NCBI GenBank assembly: GCA_017453205.1
Contig: JAFTKO010000021.1
Coordinates: 186,001 to 250,000 of the forward strand
Length of the DNA: 64,000 nucleotides
Direction of reading: 5' to 3'
Source: Clostridia bacterium
GTDB taxonomy: Bacteria > Bacillota > Clostridia > Oscillospirales > CAG-272
Of the stretch, positions 1 through 10,600 are shown in pieces (positions within the stretch are counted from its first letter, which is position 1; each line of letters begins with the position of its first letter). The notes beneath the pieces were generated by a model. It searched no databases and had not been told where the DNA came from. It was given only the letters and a program-made list of their open reading frames with translations. Both the position numbers and the translations under genes were made by a program.

Positions 1-32
1 AATAAAAATCAGTAGAAAGGACGGTGATTCCC

Positions 33-461
33 ATGCAGTATGAAAAGTCCTGCGGCGCGTTGGTATTGCGCCGCGACGAAAACGGAAAATTGTATATTTT
101 GATGATCCGACACAAAGCGGGCGGTCACCGTTCCTTTCCCAAGGGACATATGGAGCGAGGCGAGACCGAGTACATGACCGCAGTGCGCGAGGTCTTTGAG
201 GAGACCGCGGTGCAGATCCGCATCGACAGCGACTTCCGCGAGACCGTGCACTATCATCCCCAACCGGGCGTTTCCAAAGAGGTGGTGTATTTCCTCACGG
301 AGACCGCGCAAAAGGATATTCGCCCGCGCCAAGGCGAGATCGCACAGGTCGAGTGGGTTCCCGTCGAGGAGGCGGAGGCTTCGCTGACACATGAGAACGA
401 TAAGACCGTGTTCCGCGCCGCGATGAAAAAGATCGAGCAGCGCCGCACGGTACGCACCTGA
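33..461 (+). CDS. Nudix hydrolase, MutT/Ap4A-hydrolase-like
   Basis: Predicted cytosolic Nudix-fold pyrophosphohydrolase of about 142 residues. The Nudix box is visible as GHMERGE, seven residues, then REVFEETAV. It carries the REx2EE metal-binding acidic residues, but the glycine that usually follows EE-x is alanine. The N-terminal strand SCGALVLRR resembles small Ap4A/MutT-like members, and the substrate cannot be told from sequence. I chose the ATG at 33 because AAAGGA at 16-21 is well spaced for it, whereas the in-frame GTG at 24 lies almost on top of that site. The gene stands alone, with about 240 bases to the next gene. Confidence 0.85.
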   Translation: MQYEKSCGALVLRRDENGKLYILMIRHKAGGHRSFPKGHMERGETEYMTAVREVFEETAVQIRIDSDFRETVHYHPQPGVSKEVVYFLTETAQKDIRPRQGEIAQVEWVPVEEAEASLTHENDKTVFRAAMKKIEQRRTVRT

Positions 462-699
462 CAGAAACGGGCATTTCAACCGTCAACAGCCGTCCTCTTT
501 CGGCATATACTTGGAACAAAGGCGTTCGCGCCTCCAGTACATATGAAAAGGAGCTGTGGCAATGAAAATGATCGTGTGGAAAGCGCCCCCGTTTCTCGCC
601 CCTTTGTTACGACGCCTGTTTTCACGGCGTGCAAAAAGATCAAAAAGCCGATAATCATTACAAAACAAAATTTTGAAATACGAAAGGAAGTAAAACACC

Positions 700-939
700 A
701 TGCGCTACAAAATCAGACTCGATACCATGGCAGACGTCAATCGCTTTGTCGGCATCGCCACCAAGTATTCCGGTAAGATCTCGCTTACCGATGGCGATAA
801 CTTTACCGTAAACGGCAAATCTCTTCTCGGTGCGATGTATACCTTTGAGTGGGATCAGATCTACTGTGAATCCGAAAACGAGATCTACCACCTCATCAAA
901 GACTTCATCGTCGGCGACTCCGTGCCCGTGGAGGATTGA
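700..939 (+). CDS. HPr-like small protein lacking the active-site histidine
   Basis: A 79-residue protein with the length and C-terminal pattern of the phosphotransferase carrier HPr. VNGKSLLGAM at residues 37-46 matches the regulatory-serine segment of HPr and Crh (serine 41 here corresponds to Ser46). The region where His15 should lie reads LDTMADVNRFV and has no histidine, so it cannot act as a phosphoenolpyruvate-dependent phosphocarrier. By analogy with Bacillus Crh it may be a purely regulatory HPr paralogue; that is inference. A strong ribosome site, GAAAGGAAG at 681-689, precedes the ATG. No PTS genes are nearby. A hairpin terminator follows at 1004. Confidence 0.7.
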   Translation: MRYKIRLDTMADVNRFVGIATKYSGKISLTDGDNFTVNGKSLLGAMYTFEWDQIYCESENEIYHLIKDFIVGDSVPVED

Positions 940-1003
940 CAGGGGATTTCATGTGGGGATGCTCCGGAAAGAACACCCCACACCCAAGAATTTTCAACAA
1001 GCA

Positions 1004-1050
1004 GAAAAAGGAAAACGCCCTTATTTCGAGGGACGTTTTCCTTTTTCTGT
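1004..1050. terminator. Bidirectional intrinsic terminator
   Basis: A perfect 14-bp stem (GAAAAAGGAAAACG with CGTTTTCCTTTTTC) has a smaller inner CCCT/AGGG pairing. It lies between the rightward HPr-like gene and the end of the leftward gene at 1111. Runs of T and A on the two sides allow termination in either direction. Confidence 0.75.
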
Positions 1051-1110
1051 TCAAATTGTTGCGGAGATTTCGTCATTTCATTTTAACATTACCGTTCCTC
1101 CACCCACGGC

Positions 1111-2763
1111 TTATTCCAATAATGTTCTCGCACGGTAGTCGGGAATGTTGAAGTTGAAAAAGCTGTCGGAGTCTTTGTTGAGCTCCAAAGAGATATTTTT
1201 CAGAGCACGGTCGATCTGACCGACGAGTGCTTCCTCCTCGGGGGCGGCAGTGGAGGAACGTGACGCAAGCTGCTCTTTCAGCTCGACCAGTGCGGGGACA
1301 GCGGAGGAACCGAGATCCTCGAGTGCGGCAATGTCGACTTCGTCCAGATTTCCCGATAGGTAAGCGTCCACATTATAGGAGGCGATCATACTGTCAAGGT
1401 TGGGCAGAGCGATCAGAGCGAAAAAGAGGACACAGGTGAGCGCCACGGCGGGGAAGAGCTTCTGCTTTTTTGTGATACTGCCCACCAATACTAAGACAAA
1501 GATTACCGCCAACAGGAGCATGAACCATGAGGCATAAACGCGTTTTTGTGTCAGCCCGTAGGAATCAATGTAAAGCACCATTTTGGAAAGCGCGGTGGCA
1601 ATGAGGATCAGTGTAAATGCCGAGATGATAACCGAATACAGCGTTTTCAGCGGTGAGCGGTTCTGTCCTTCTTTCCGCCGCATCAACAGGTTGAACAACA
1701 GGAGCATGACCGCGTTCAGCGCACTGACACCGCAAAGCTGGAAGAAACCCTCACGCGCATAGGCTGCGTAGGTCAGATCCCCGGGCAACGTGTGCGTAAA
1801 CGCCGAAATGTAGTAGTCCCACTGCGAGATGAAGAAGATGACATATACCGCCAAAATTGGCGTCACGGCTGTGTAAAGCAGAGCGCTCGGGAGGACATGA
1901 ACATTGGGTGTTGCGGGCTTTTGTGCCTCTCCGTTGCTCTTTTGGTGCGTCTGCTTGACACCCGAAAGGATAGCAAAAATGATGATGGCACACAAAAATC
2001 CAAGGATCAAGTCACCAATCAATTCCCAAAAGCCGTCCAGGGAGAACGAGAAGATTTTGGAGAGCAGATCCATAAATTGATCGTCATAAGAGAGCAGGAG
2101 AACAACTACGGCGGTGGGGATCACCGCAACGGCAAGTCCGAGCGCAATCCAGCCCAGCGTGCGCAGGAGCTTGCGGGAGTTCTCGCTCTTTTTGCCCTTG
2201 CCCGAGGCGGCAAAGGCGGGAAAGATGTGCCAAATTGAGGTGATCGGGAGCACCAAGATCGATTGATACAGATGTGCAATGGGATTTTCGGAAAACAGAC
2301 GCTTGCCCGAAAGCCCTGCGGAAATATAGCACCACCAAATAAAACCAAGCGTCAAAAACAGGAACAAAAAGCCGCGTAATGTGCGGTTCCCGTTGGTCAG
2401 CATACCAAGGGAAAACACGGCGGCAACCGCAAAAAACGGAACCGCAAAGCTCGTCAATTTCATTTTTGAGACACGCAAAAAGACCGCGCCAAAGGCAAAT
2501 AACAGCCACAAAAAGAGCATCCCGCCAAGCGGCGTTGCGGTAACTGGCATGGCACGCACAAACAAAAAGCCGACAAGGATCGACAGCCACGCAAAAAGCG
2601 CGTCTATGCCCGCAAATTTGGGCTGTTCGACAGGCGGTTGCGTATAGGGAGCACCGTACAGAAAGGGAAAAGACCGCGCCTCCCCCGTCGGATCTTGCGG
2701 ACGGTTTTGCGGCTGATTTTGCAATATGCTGTTGTTTTTCGGGTCATTTGGAATTTGATTCAT
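1111..2763 (-). CDS. Polytopic membrane protein, DUF4173/DUF4153-like
   Basis: A 550-residue integral membrane protein with a proline- and glutamine-rich cytosolic N-terminus of about 60 residues, then roughly a dozen hydrophobic segments. The phrase YAAYAREGFFQL in the second half is typical of DUF4173/DUF4153 proteins, whose function is unknown. The last 110 residues are soluble and contain ALVELKEQLASRSS, possibly helical. I start it at 2763 rather than at upstream in-frame codons because AAGAAAGGAG lies just before this ATG. It is the last gene of a leftward group with the small membrane protein and the HTH/DUF2975 pair, possibly a membrane-stress cluster. Confidence 0.7.
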   Translation of the reverse strand: MNQIPNDPKNNSILQNQPQNRPQDPTGEARSFPFLYGAPYTQPPVEQPKFAGIDALFAWLSILVGFLFVRAMPVTATPLGGMLFLWLLFAFGAVFLRVSKMKLTSFAVPFFAVAAVFSLGMLTNGNRTLRGFLFLFLTLGFIWWCYISAGLSGKRLFSENPIAHLYQSILVLPITSIWHIFPAFAASGKGKKSENSRKLLRTLGWIALGLAVAVIPTAVVVLLLSYDDQFMDLLSKIFSFSLDGFWELIGDLILGFLCAIIIFAILSGVKQTHQKSNGEAQKPATPNVHVLPSALLYTAVTPILAVYVIFFISQWDYYISAFTHTLPGDLTYAAYAREGFFQLCGVSALNAVMLLLFNLLMRRKEGQNRSPLKTLYSVIISAFTLILIATALSKMVLYIDSYGLTQKRVYASWFMLLLAVIFVLVLVGSITKKQKLFPAVALTCVLFFALIALPNLDSMIASYNVDAYLSGNLDEVDIAALEDLGSSAVPALVELKEQLASRSSTAAPEEEALVGQIDRALKNISLELNKDSDSFFNFNIPDYRARTLLE

Positions 2764-2809
2764 TGTAGAATACTCCTTTCTTGTTATAAATACTTTTTGA
2801 TAAGTAAAA

Positions 2810-3289
2810 TTAATTTTTAGGTAAAGAAAATGTCTTTTCATTCCAAATATTTCTCTCGTGAAGCCATCTTACGGTAATCGTATCGTTGCCGTGGTTAATG
2901 ATTTCGTAGTTGCCGTCTTTAAAGGAGCAAAAACCATCATCGCCGCTTCCCGTTTCTCCGAGAAATATTTCGTTTCCGTCTTGTAACACGTAGATCTCGG
3001 TTCCGCTACCAAGTAATAATGTCCACTCTTTGATTACCAAAGTCACGTTACTGTCGGGAACAATAACTACAAGATCATCTTGATATGATTTGCTGTTGTA
3101 ACTCCAATTCAATAGAGTGATCAGCGTAAAGAGAACGCAAAAAATGACGATCAAAATCGGTACGGTTGACAATATAATGAGCTTTTTACTTTTCTTTTTC
3201 CTGCCCCACACAGCCAAAGCGATTGAAGCACCAAACAATAGTACGATTAAAATACCAAAAAAGAACCAAAAGGGATTGGAGGGAGCCAT
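2810..3289 (-). CDS. Small two-helix membrane protein, unknown function
   Basis: A 159-residue protein I do not recognise. Two hydrophobic segments (about residues 7-28 and 38-62) are separated by a basic RKKKSKK loop. A roughly 95-residue extracytoplasmic domain follows, rich in beta strands and Gly/Asp turns. The ATG at 3289 follows CACAAGGAGG, an excellent ribosome site; the longer upstream reading frame crosses a hairpin repeat and is not credible. It sits between the HTH regulator and the DUF4173-like gene, both leftward, and may be co-transcribed with them. Confidence 0.65.
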   Translation of the reverse strand: MAPSNPFWFFFGILIVLLFGASIALAVWGRKKKSKKLIILSTVPILIVIFCVLFTLITLLNWSYNSKSYQDDLVVIVPDSNVTLVIKEWTLLLGSGTEIYVLQDGNEIFLGETGSGDDGFCSFKDGNYEIINHGNDTITVRWLHERNIWNEKTFSLPKN

Positions 3290-3409
3290 AAAATAACCTC
3301 CTTGTGAAAAGTTTTTTGCAGAACTTGAGGAAATGTTGGCTGCCAGTAGCGTGAGGAATATACTTTTTCGGTCACATTTAAAAATTCGGTAAAAGTTTTT
3401 GAAAGAGCT

Positions 3410-3439
3410 CGAGAAAACTTTTTTCAAAAAGTTTTCTCG
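3410..3439. repeat. Hairpin of a dispersed AAAACTTTTT...AAAAAGTTTT family
   Basis: A perfect 14-bp stem, CGAGAAAACTTTTT with AAAAAGTTTTCTCG, lies just after the HTH gene. Read on the minus strand, its sequence and the following CTCTTTCAAAAACTTT closely match the element at 24180-24235. It may end the DUF2975-HTH transcript. Confidence 0.6.
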
Positions 3440-3451
3440 AATAATTAAGTC

Positions 3452-3664
3452 TTATTCCTCCTCATCCGGGATAAATTCGAGGATATCCGAGGGTTGACAG
3501 TCAAGGGCACGGCAGATGGCATCGAGGGTAGAAAAACGGATGGCTTTTGCGCGGTTATTTTTGAGGATGGAGAGATTGGCAAGCGTAATGCCGACGCGGT
3601 CGGAAAGCTCGTTTAGGGATATTTTGCGGCGTGCCATCATAACATCAAGATTGACAAGGATCAT
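3452..3664 (-). CDS. YozG/HTH_26-type Cro/C1 family regulator
   Basis: A 70-residue DNA-binding protein consisting of one Xre-type helix-turn-helix: KISLNELSDRVGITLANLSILKN, then AIRFSTLDAICRALDCQPSDIL. This is the compact form usually encoded beside a DUF2975 membrane protein, and here that gene ends 10 bases upstream. The ATG at 3664 is preceded by GAGGTG; the in-frame GTG at 3673 overlaps that site and is less likely. In related pairs the small regulator and its membrane partner are thought to act together in a signal-response unit. The ligand is unknown. Confidence 0.85.
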   Translation of the reverse strand: MILVNLDVMMARRKISLNELSDRVGITLANLSILKNNRAKAIRFSTLDAICRALDCQPSDILEFIPDEEE

Positions 3665-3674
3665 AGCGGACACC

Positions 3675-4148
3675 TCAAATCGTAAAATCGTTTTCGGACT
3701 TGATGCGGGTGGCTTCTTCGATCACATTTTTGACCACTCGCAGACAAAGCCCGACAAAACAGGCGGCAACAGCGGCGGCAAAGGCGAGTTGGAACCAAAC
3801 ACCGATGGCGGCAAAGAGGACGCCTTCGGCAAAGCAACACAGCGAGACGGCACCGATCAGACGCGTCGCCGAGGCGGTAAAAATGCGTTCCATCAAGACG
3901 GCGCGGAGCACAAAGAACATCAAAATGACCGCAACCACAGCAACCGCAACCATGAGGTAGGCGTCAATCAAAACCCAGCGTCTGCCAGCCTCGGTGATCG
4001 AGATGCGGTTGCCGAGATTGTCGGCGGCGTTGATCAACGACTCGGTGACATCGGGGAGCCAGTAGACGAGAAAACCGAGCGCACCGAGCAATAAAAAGAT
4101 GAGAACAATGGAAATGACGGTAGAAGCTTTGTTGGATAAACGGAACAT
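3675..4148 (-). CDS. DUF2975 membrane protein (YoaS-like)
   Basis: A 157-residue membrane protein with four hydrophobic segments (approximately residues 10-32, 60-85, 95-118 and 122-142). The terminal helix has the pattern RVVKNVIEEATRIKSENDFTI. Length, topology and the immediately following HTH_26 gene identify it as a DUF2975 protein. It has a good sigma-A promoter (-10 at 4204-4209, -35 at 4227-4232, minus strand) and AAGGAGG upstream of the ATG, so it is the promoter-proximal gene of this cluster. No catalytic residues are evident; a partner or sensor role for the HTH protein is inference. Confidence 0.8.
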   Translation of the reverse strand: MFRLSNKASTVISIVLIFLLLGALGFLVYWLPDVTESLINAADNLGNRISITEAGRRWVLIDAYLMVAVAVVAVILMFFVLRAVLMERIFTASATRLIGAVSLCCFAEGVLFAAIGVWFQLAFAAAVAACFVGLCLRVVKNVIEEATRIKSENDFTI

Positions 4149-4203
4149 AAGGAACCTCCTTTAAAATTTTTTAACCGGAACAAAAGCCTTTCCTTTGTTT
4201 TCG

Positions 4204-4232
4204 ATTATATCACACTTATCACCGTTTGTCAA
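4204..4232 (-). promoter_or_regulatory. Sigma-A promoter of the DUF2975-HTH operon
   Basis: On the minus strand TTGACA (4232-4227) and TATAAT (4209-4204) are both perfect consensus boxes with a 17-bp spacer. The leader to the ATG at 4148 is about 50 bases. Confidence 0.85.
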
Positions 4233-4518
4233 TACAAATTTATCGAAAAACAATAATTTTTTCCAAAATTTAGAAATAGAATTAGAATTGTTATAATATG
4301 ACCTTTAAGCAAAACAACGGAAGCCGAGAGAATATTTATGAATAAAGACCAATCAAACTCATCACATAGGAGAAATTCCCGAGTGTGGCTTAGACAAGGT
4401 CCCGCTGTCATCAAAGCGAAAAAAGGATTTTTTGGGGGGATAGATGTCTGAAAAGGAAAAAAATAAGTAAAAAATGCAAAAAAATGCGGTTTTATTTAAA
4501 GAAAATGTTGATTTCCTA

Positions 4519-4547
4519 TTGACAAATCGGCTCGGAAATGGTATTAT
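4519..4547 (+). promoter_or_regulatory. Sigma-A promoter of the giant surface-protein gene
   Basis: TTGACA at 4519-4524, a 17-bp spacer, then TATTAT at 4542-4547. It lies inside the apparent N-terminal extension of the reading frame, so translation must begin further downstream at 4681. Confidence 0.85.
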
Positions 4548-4680
4548 ATTTATAAATATAGGTATCTTTGTACCTTTTGCACTTTTTCTCCTGTTTTTGG
4601 CGGAGGGGCAAAAGGACGCAAACCGAAACAAATCTTTCACCGCCGCAAGGCGGAATCTCAAACAGAAGCGAGGTTTTGTT

Positions 4681-7600
4681 ATGAAGATTTTCAACAAGGT
4701 TCTTGCCATGGTTTTGGCGCTTTTCACCGTGTTGGCGATGTTGCCCATCGGTGTACTTGCCGAGACATGGGCGGACGTGGACGTCAAGACAGAGGGTAAC
4801 AGCTCCAAGGTAACCCTAACCTTGGATGCCGGTACACTTGCCGATATCTTGCAGAAGGACGGTATCTCGTCAAGTCTGCTTGCCGACCTCAAGGACGGCG
4901 TATCGGTGGATGTCGACGAGCTCAAAGCGGCTTTCTCTTTGGAGGAGCTCTTTGAAATCGTTCCGCGCGACGAGTGGCTCAATGTTTTCGATGTCGAGGA
5001 GATCTTGCATGAGCTTGGCTCCGAGGAGTTGTTGGGTTACATCGACAGCGTTTCGGGCTTGCTGAACGACGTGATGTCGGATGCGGAAAAAGCCGCAAAG
5101 CTGGAAACCCTGCTGAAAAATACGAAAGGGATCGAGGACTGCATCGACGCGCTTGTGTTGATCCAAAGCGGATATCTGACCTCTAAGGATCCGAGTGTAT
5201 CGCAGGAAGAACTCATTCTTAACCGTATTTCCGAAGCCAACAGAACAGCTTTGATCAACTTGATCAGAAAAGATCCTGTCAAATTCGAGCAATTGATTTC
5301 CGATTTGGAGACCAAACTTGCAAACTTTGATTTGGAGGGCTTGAGAAAGTTGCTCGATGTTGACGGCATCCTCGAGGACGAGGTGATCTCCATCGGCTCC
5401 GTGGTCGACACCAATAAGGTGCAAGGATTGATCAATGACAAGAAAGTCAACCTTTCGGATATTGTTGATACTGCCAAAGTACAGACCTTAATCAACAATG
5501 GCTTGATCCAATATACGGATATCGTAGATACTGCAAAGGTGCAGACCTTGATTGACAAGGGCTTGATCCAATATACGGATATTGTAGACACCGCAAAGGT
5601 GCAGACCTTGATTGACAAAGGCTTGATCCAATATACGGATATCGTAGATACCGCAAAGGTACAGACCTTGGTCAAGAATGGCTCGATCAATGCAAGCGCA
5701 GTTGTAAAGATTGATGTGGCAGCTACCGAGCTTGGCAAGCTGGTCGCAACTTCGACAACTTTGGCTGATGAGATTGCTTCGTGTGTATATAAAGATAAGG
5801 TAGTTACTTATCTCGAGAACAACTCGACCGTATTAACCGACTTGATCGATAAAGGCTATGTTACTGTAGACGGAACCGAAATTACCGTTGCTGACATGGC
5901 GGGAGTTGTGAAAGCGCTGTCTGTGGAGACTTTGGTACAACAGCAGTTGGTGAATGAGTCCGCACTTGCAGAGATCGCTGTTAAAACTCTTACCTCTGTA
6001 GATGCTTACATTGATACCGAAAAGGCTTCAGAAGAGGTCGAGGCATTAATTGCCGCCAAAAAGATCACCATTGACGATGTGATTAACACGCAAAAAGCAG
6101 CTGATAAGGTCAATGCGCTGATTACCGAGAAAAAGATTACCATTGACGATGTGATCAACACCCAAAAGGCGGCTGATAAAGTCAATGCACTGATTACCGA
6201 GAAAAAGATTACCATCGACGATGTGATCAACGCCCAAAAGGCGGCTGACAAAGTCAATGCACTGATTACCGAGAAAAAGATTACCATCGACGATGTGATC
6301 AACACCCAAAAGGCGGCTAATAAAGTCAATGCACTGATTGCCGAGAAAAAGATTGCCATTGACGATGTGATCAACACCCAAAAGGCGGCTGATAAGGTCA
6401 ATGCACTAATTACCGAGAAAAAGATCACCATTGACGATGTGATCAACACCCAAAAGGCTACCGATAAGGTAAAGGAACTTATCGACAAGGACACGATTGA
6501 AATCGATGATATCATCAACACGGAAAAAGTAAAGGAAATGGTGGAGAAGGGTACCATCACCATTGAGTCCGTGATCGATATCGAGGCGGCAAAGAAAGCT
6601 TTGTTGGCGCTTGACAATGACAAGCTGATGGACTATGTAAATCCCATCGAGGCATTCCGTTTGATCGGTCTTGATAAGGCGGTTGCATTGGTCGGTGGAT
6701 ATGAGGTTGCCAAAAATTATATTGATATCTCCGGTTTGATCAGTGATATCGATTTGGTTGCAACTATCAAAAAGATCCCCACCGATCAGCTTGAGTCGGT
6801 TGTCAAAATGAATTTGCTGTTTGGCAAAGTGGATATCTACCAGTTGGTGGAGATCATCGGCGTTGATTTGATCTTTGCTCACATTGATGACAATGAGATC
6901 ATCGAGCTTGCACGGCATGCACATCTGCAGGATAAGTTGGTTCCCCTGTTGAGAATGGTCTTTGACCATGTGCTGGTCAATGTTGACGGCTTGGCAATCA
7001 ACGGTTACCAAGTTGCAACCGAGGATGCCGACGGCTATCTCGTGATCGATGCCGAGCAGTTGTTGAGCGCGTTTAAGGATGTTCTTCCTTCTTTGGAGGA
7101 TATTGCCACCATGGAGGATGGCAAGGTTCTTTCGTTTACGGTTGATCTTGATTACGCTGTGGACGGCACCGCACCGAACACCGTGAGAAAGAGCAAGAGC
7201 GTGACCTTTGAGTTGGTTCTCGCAGGCGACCTTACCCGTTTGCAGGAGGTTGCCGCAGAGCTGCAAGTACTGATCGATACTTATATTAATAAATTGGAAG
7301 TTTCCGCAGATGCGATTGTTTTGGATGTAAACATCCCCGGGGTATTTACTGAGATTTATGCCGAGGTGCTTGACTATGATCAGCTTGATGACGATCTGAA
7401 ACAGAAGATCATGAGCGTTACCAACATGAGTGGTGACGAAATGATCGCATTTGTGGAGAATGAACTCACTTACGGTGAGCTGTTGGAGATGCTTGGTGCG
7501 ATCGAGCCCTCCAAGCTCTATGATAAGGCAATCAATATAGGCTATGTTCATACTGTATTGACAAAGGTTGACAAAAAGCTTGGTACTACATACAGTGACA

Positions 7601-10600
7601 TGAGCTTGGACGACTTGCTTCATATCGCGGTCAAGAGTGATACCTCTATAGAAGGTATTTGCGATCAGTTGAGCAATATTCTTGGACGAGATATTATCTC
7701 GCTTGTAGATTCGCTTGCAATCAAAACTGATAACTTTGTTGACCGTGCCGAAAAGCGTTCGGCTCTGAAGGCTATTTTTGATGCAGTCGAAAGCAAAATG
7801 AATATCGACCTTTCTCAGGTGTCTTTGGAGGAGGTTCTTGACCGCGCTGAAAGTGTTGATTTGGTGGAAGCTGTAATTGAAAAGGTTTCCGAAAAGGTTG
7901 GTTACGATATCCACAGCGTTTTGATGGAGCATGGTGCGGATGAGCTTTACAACCTTGCTTTGGAGAAGGCTGCCGAATATGAACAGAAGTTTTATAAGAT
8001 CATCAATTACATTGAGGCAAAGCTTGCGCTGCTCCCCGATGAGTTGATGAACCGTACCCTTGCCGAGGCTTACCAAGGTAACGGTGTGATTTATGAAACC
8101 GCAAGTGTTACATATAGTCCCAAATCGATCATCCAAAAGGTGGTCAATAGGGTATTGGAACGTGTGGATATTTCTGCAGCGGAGACCGCGTTCAATGTAA
8201 TCATGGATCGTGTTTCTGCCGGAACACTGACAACCGAGGTGGATGTAACACTCCGCTTTAAGAACCTTTACCGCATCACTTACAGATCCCGCGATGATAT
8301 TAACAACGAGGGTGAGCCTCTGTTCACCGCGCTTGTTCCCGTGGGAACCGATCTGAACATCTTTAAGGAAGAGCCCGAACTGACCACAGGTTATGAGTTT
8401 ACCGGTTGGTCCACCATTGACGGTGAGGTCCTCACCGAAATGCCTGCCGCCGATACTACGGTTTATGCCGATTTCCATTCCGTAAAACTGACCTTTAAGG
8501 ATGAAAGCGGTAATATTATCGGTAACGTGATGGTTCCGAAGGGCGTGGCGCTGAATGCAGACGAAGAAGGCAAGTATCTTGCTTTGATCGCAGATGTGGA
8601 AAATGCGCTGACAAAGCCCGCCGCTACCAAGCTTTACGGTAGCTCCAGCCCTGTATGGACTTGGGCAAACGGCAAGTTGGATATGGAACGCGGGATCGGT
8701 CTTGACGCATCGTTTGAGAGCGATACCACGTTGGTTGTTTCTTGGAGACCCAACTATTACCTCTTCTTTAAGGATAAGACCATTGATTATACAGTGGAGG
8801 AAATGGACGGTGCTTACAAGCTCACCATTTTCGGTGACATGCCCGCATCGTTTGAGCTTGACCTCCACAACGCAGGTCTGTTGAAGGATGCTGCTACCGA
8901 TGAAAGCATTACCTTGACGGTTGCTATCGACGGTGATGTTGACTTTGACTTCTTGGTATTCTCTAACAAGAACCTCGCATCACTCTACACCGAGGGCGTA
9001 ACGGAAGTTCTGTTTATTTACAAACAGCTTGGTGCTTCGGTTCCCGAGTCCTTTAAAAACTCGATTTATGACGGTATTGACGGCGTGGAATTCTACGCAT
9101 TCGATATTACCGCCGACGGAGCCAAGAAAGACTTTGACAAAACTGCTCCCATTGAGATTACCGTTCCTTTTGCATCCGCAAAAACAAACAAGGTAACCAA
9201 TGTTTATACCATGGGGGCAAACGGCCGTGAGTACATGAACACCACGCCCGCAGAAGGTTTTGTTACCTTTGAGGCAGTACATTTCTCTGATTTCGTAATT
9301 GCAGACGAGTACAAACTGGATGCAAGCTTTGTCGATGAGGAAGGCATTGTAATCAACGGTACCATGGCAGGCTTTGCATGGGGTGAGGCTGTGTACTTCC
9401 CCGCAGGAGCTGTGATCGATTTGAAGTTTGACGGCATTGATTCCTATGTCATCATGGATGTTGCACTGAACGGTGCCTCCCTTAAGGACGCAGATAACAA
9501 GTTGCCCGAGACATTTACAATGCCCGCCGGTGATGCCAAACTCGATGTTACCCTGCAAGGTGCGACCTACTACATCTATTATATCTATAACGATAACGGC
9601 ACCATGAAGGTGGCTTACACCTACCAATACCGTTTGAGTGAGATCGACCGTAACACTTTCACACTTCCTGCAATTCCTACGGACAATGCGATCACTATGG
9701 CGATGATCGAAGCTGTTGCTCCCAAGGGTTACAGCAAGGCAGAGGGGTCGGTAAGCTGGAGTGCAATCAACAATAACGATCTCGGCACTGCCGATATCTA
9801 TGTGTTTGCACAATGGACGCCCATCAATTACACTGTGAAGTTTGTAGGTGAGGATGGCAAACAGATCGGTGATCTTCTGACCGATGTGACCATCGAGAAG
9901 TATCCGACGCAGAACGATCTCCCGCTTCCCGCACTTCTTGAAGGAATGTCCAAGTGGGTGATCAAGACGGTCGGTACCCCCGACAGCGAAAATGTGGTTA
10001 CTATCACGTTGACTGCAGAGTACACCGACGTCAAGTATCCCATCGTTGCCGATAAGGATGTAATCATCGGTGATAACAAGACCGAGGCATCTGTCGGAGA
10101 AGAAATCACGGTTTCCGTTCCCGCAGAGAATTTGGTTCACTACACGGTTGAGTTTGTGGTAACCAAGCCCAACGGCGAGACGGTTCTCGTAACCGACGGT
10201 AAGTTCACCATGCCCGCATCGGCCGTTACCGTGACCGCAGTTTACACGGCAAAGACCTACAACTACACCATCAACGGCGTTGCAGGTACAGGTACTTATG
10301 GTGATACCATTACCTTTACCGTTACCGTAGAGAACGGTTATAAGCTGAAATCTATTTCCGATTTCTGCACATTGGTTTCTACCACTGTGAAAGGAAATAC
10401 CAAAGAACTTGCTTATTCGTTCTACCTTGACGGTGAAAAGACCGTTACCTACACGTTGGAAGAGGTTGGCTTCTCGATCTTTAACATTTTCAACGGTAAG
10501 CTCTTTACCGGTTCCGGTGATCCTACCAGCGAAAATGAGAATGTCAAGTTTAACGGTTGGTCCGAGGCTTTGTTCGGTTCTCTCCGTTTCGCAACCTTCT

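Larger units (their letters stand above)
4149..4680. other. Intergenic region between DUF2975 and the giant surface-protein gene
   Basis: This 532-base gap holds the leftward promoter at 4204, a weaker rightward box pair (TTTAGA at 4269, TATAAT at 4292), the strong rightward promoter at 4519 and a 115-base leader. I see no convincing small gene. The long reading frame beginning at 4474 includes promoter DNA and is not a real N-terminus. Confidence 0.7.

Noticed and set aside
543..776. A 77-codon rightward open frame before the HPr-like gene
   Set aside because: It overlaps the start of the HPr-like gene in another frame, and its content looks random.
4474..4680. N-terminal extension of the giant surface protein
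   Set aside because: It crosses the consensus promoter at 4519-4547 and has no ribosome site; the signal peptide begins at 4681.
5458..6480. Possible CRISPR array (regular repeats)
   Set aside because: The units are contiguous, in frame and without unique spacers; they are protein-coding tandem repeats.
6406..8868. An 820-codon leftward open frame inside the giant rightward gene
   Set aside because: It is antisense to a gene with a signal peptide, promoter and repeats, and lacks a ribosome site; the open frame results from the codon bias of the real gene.
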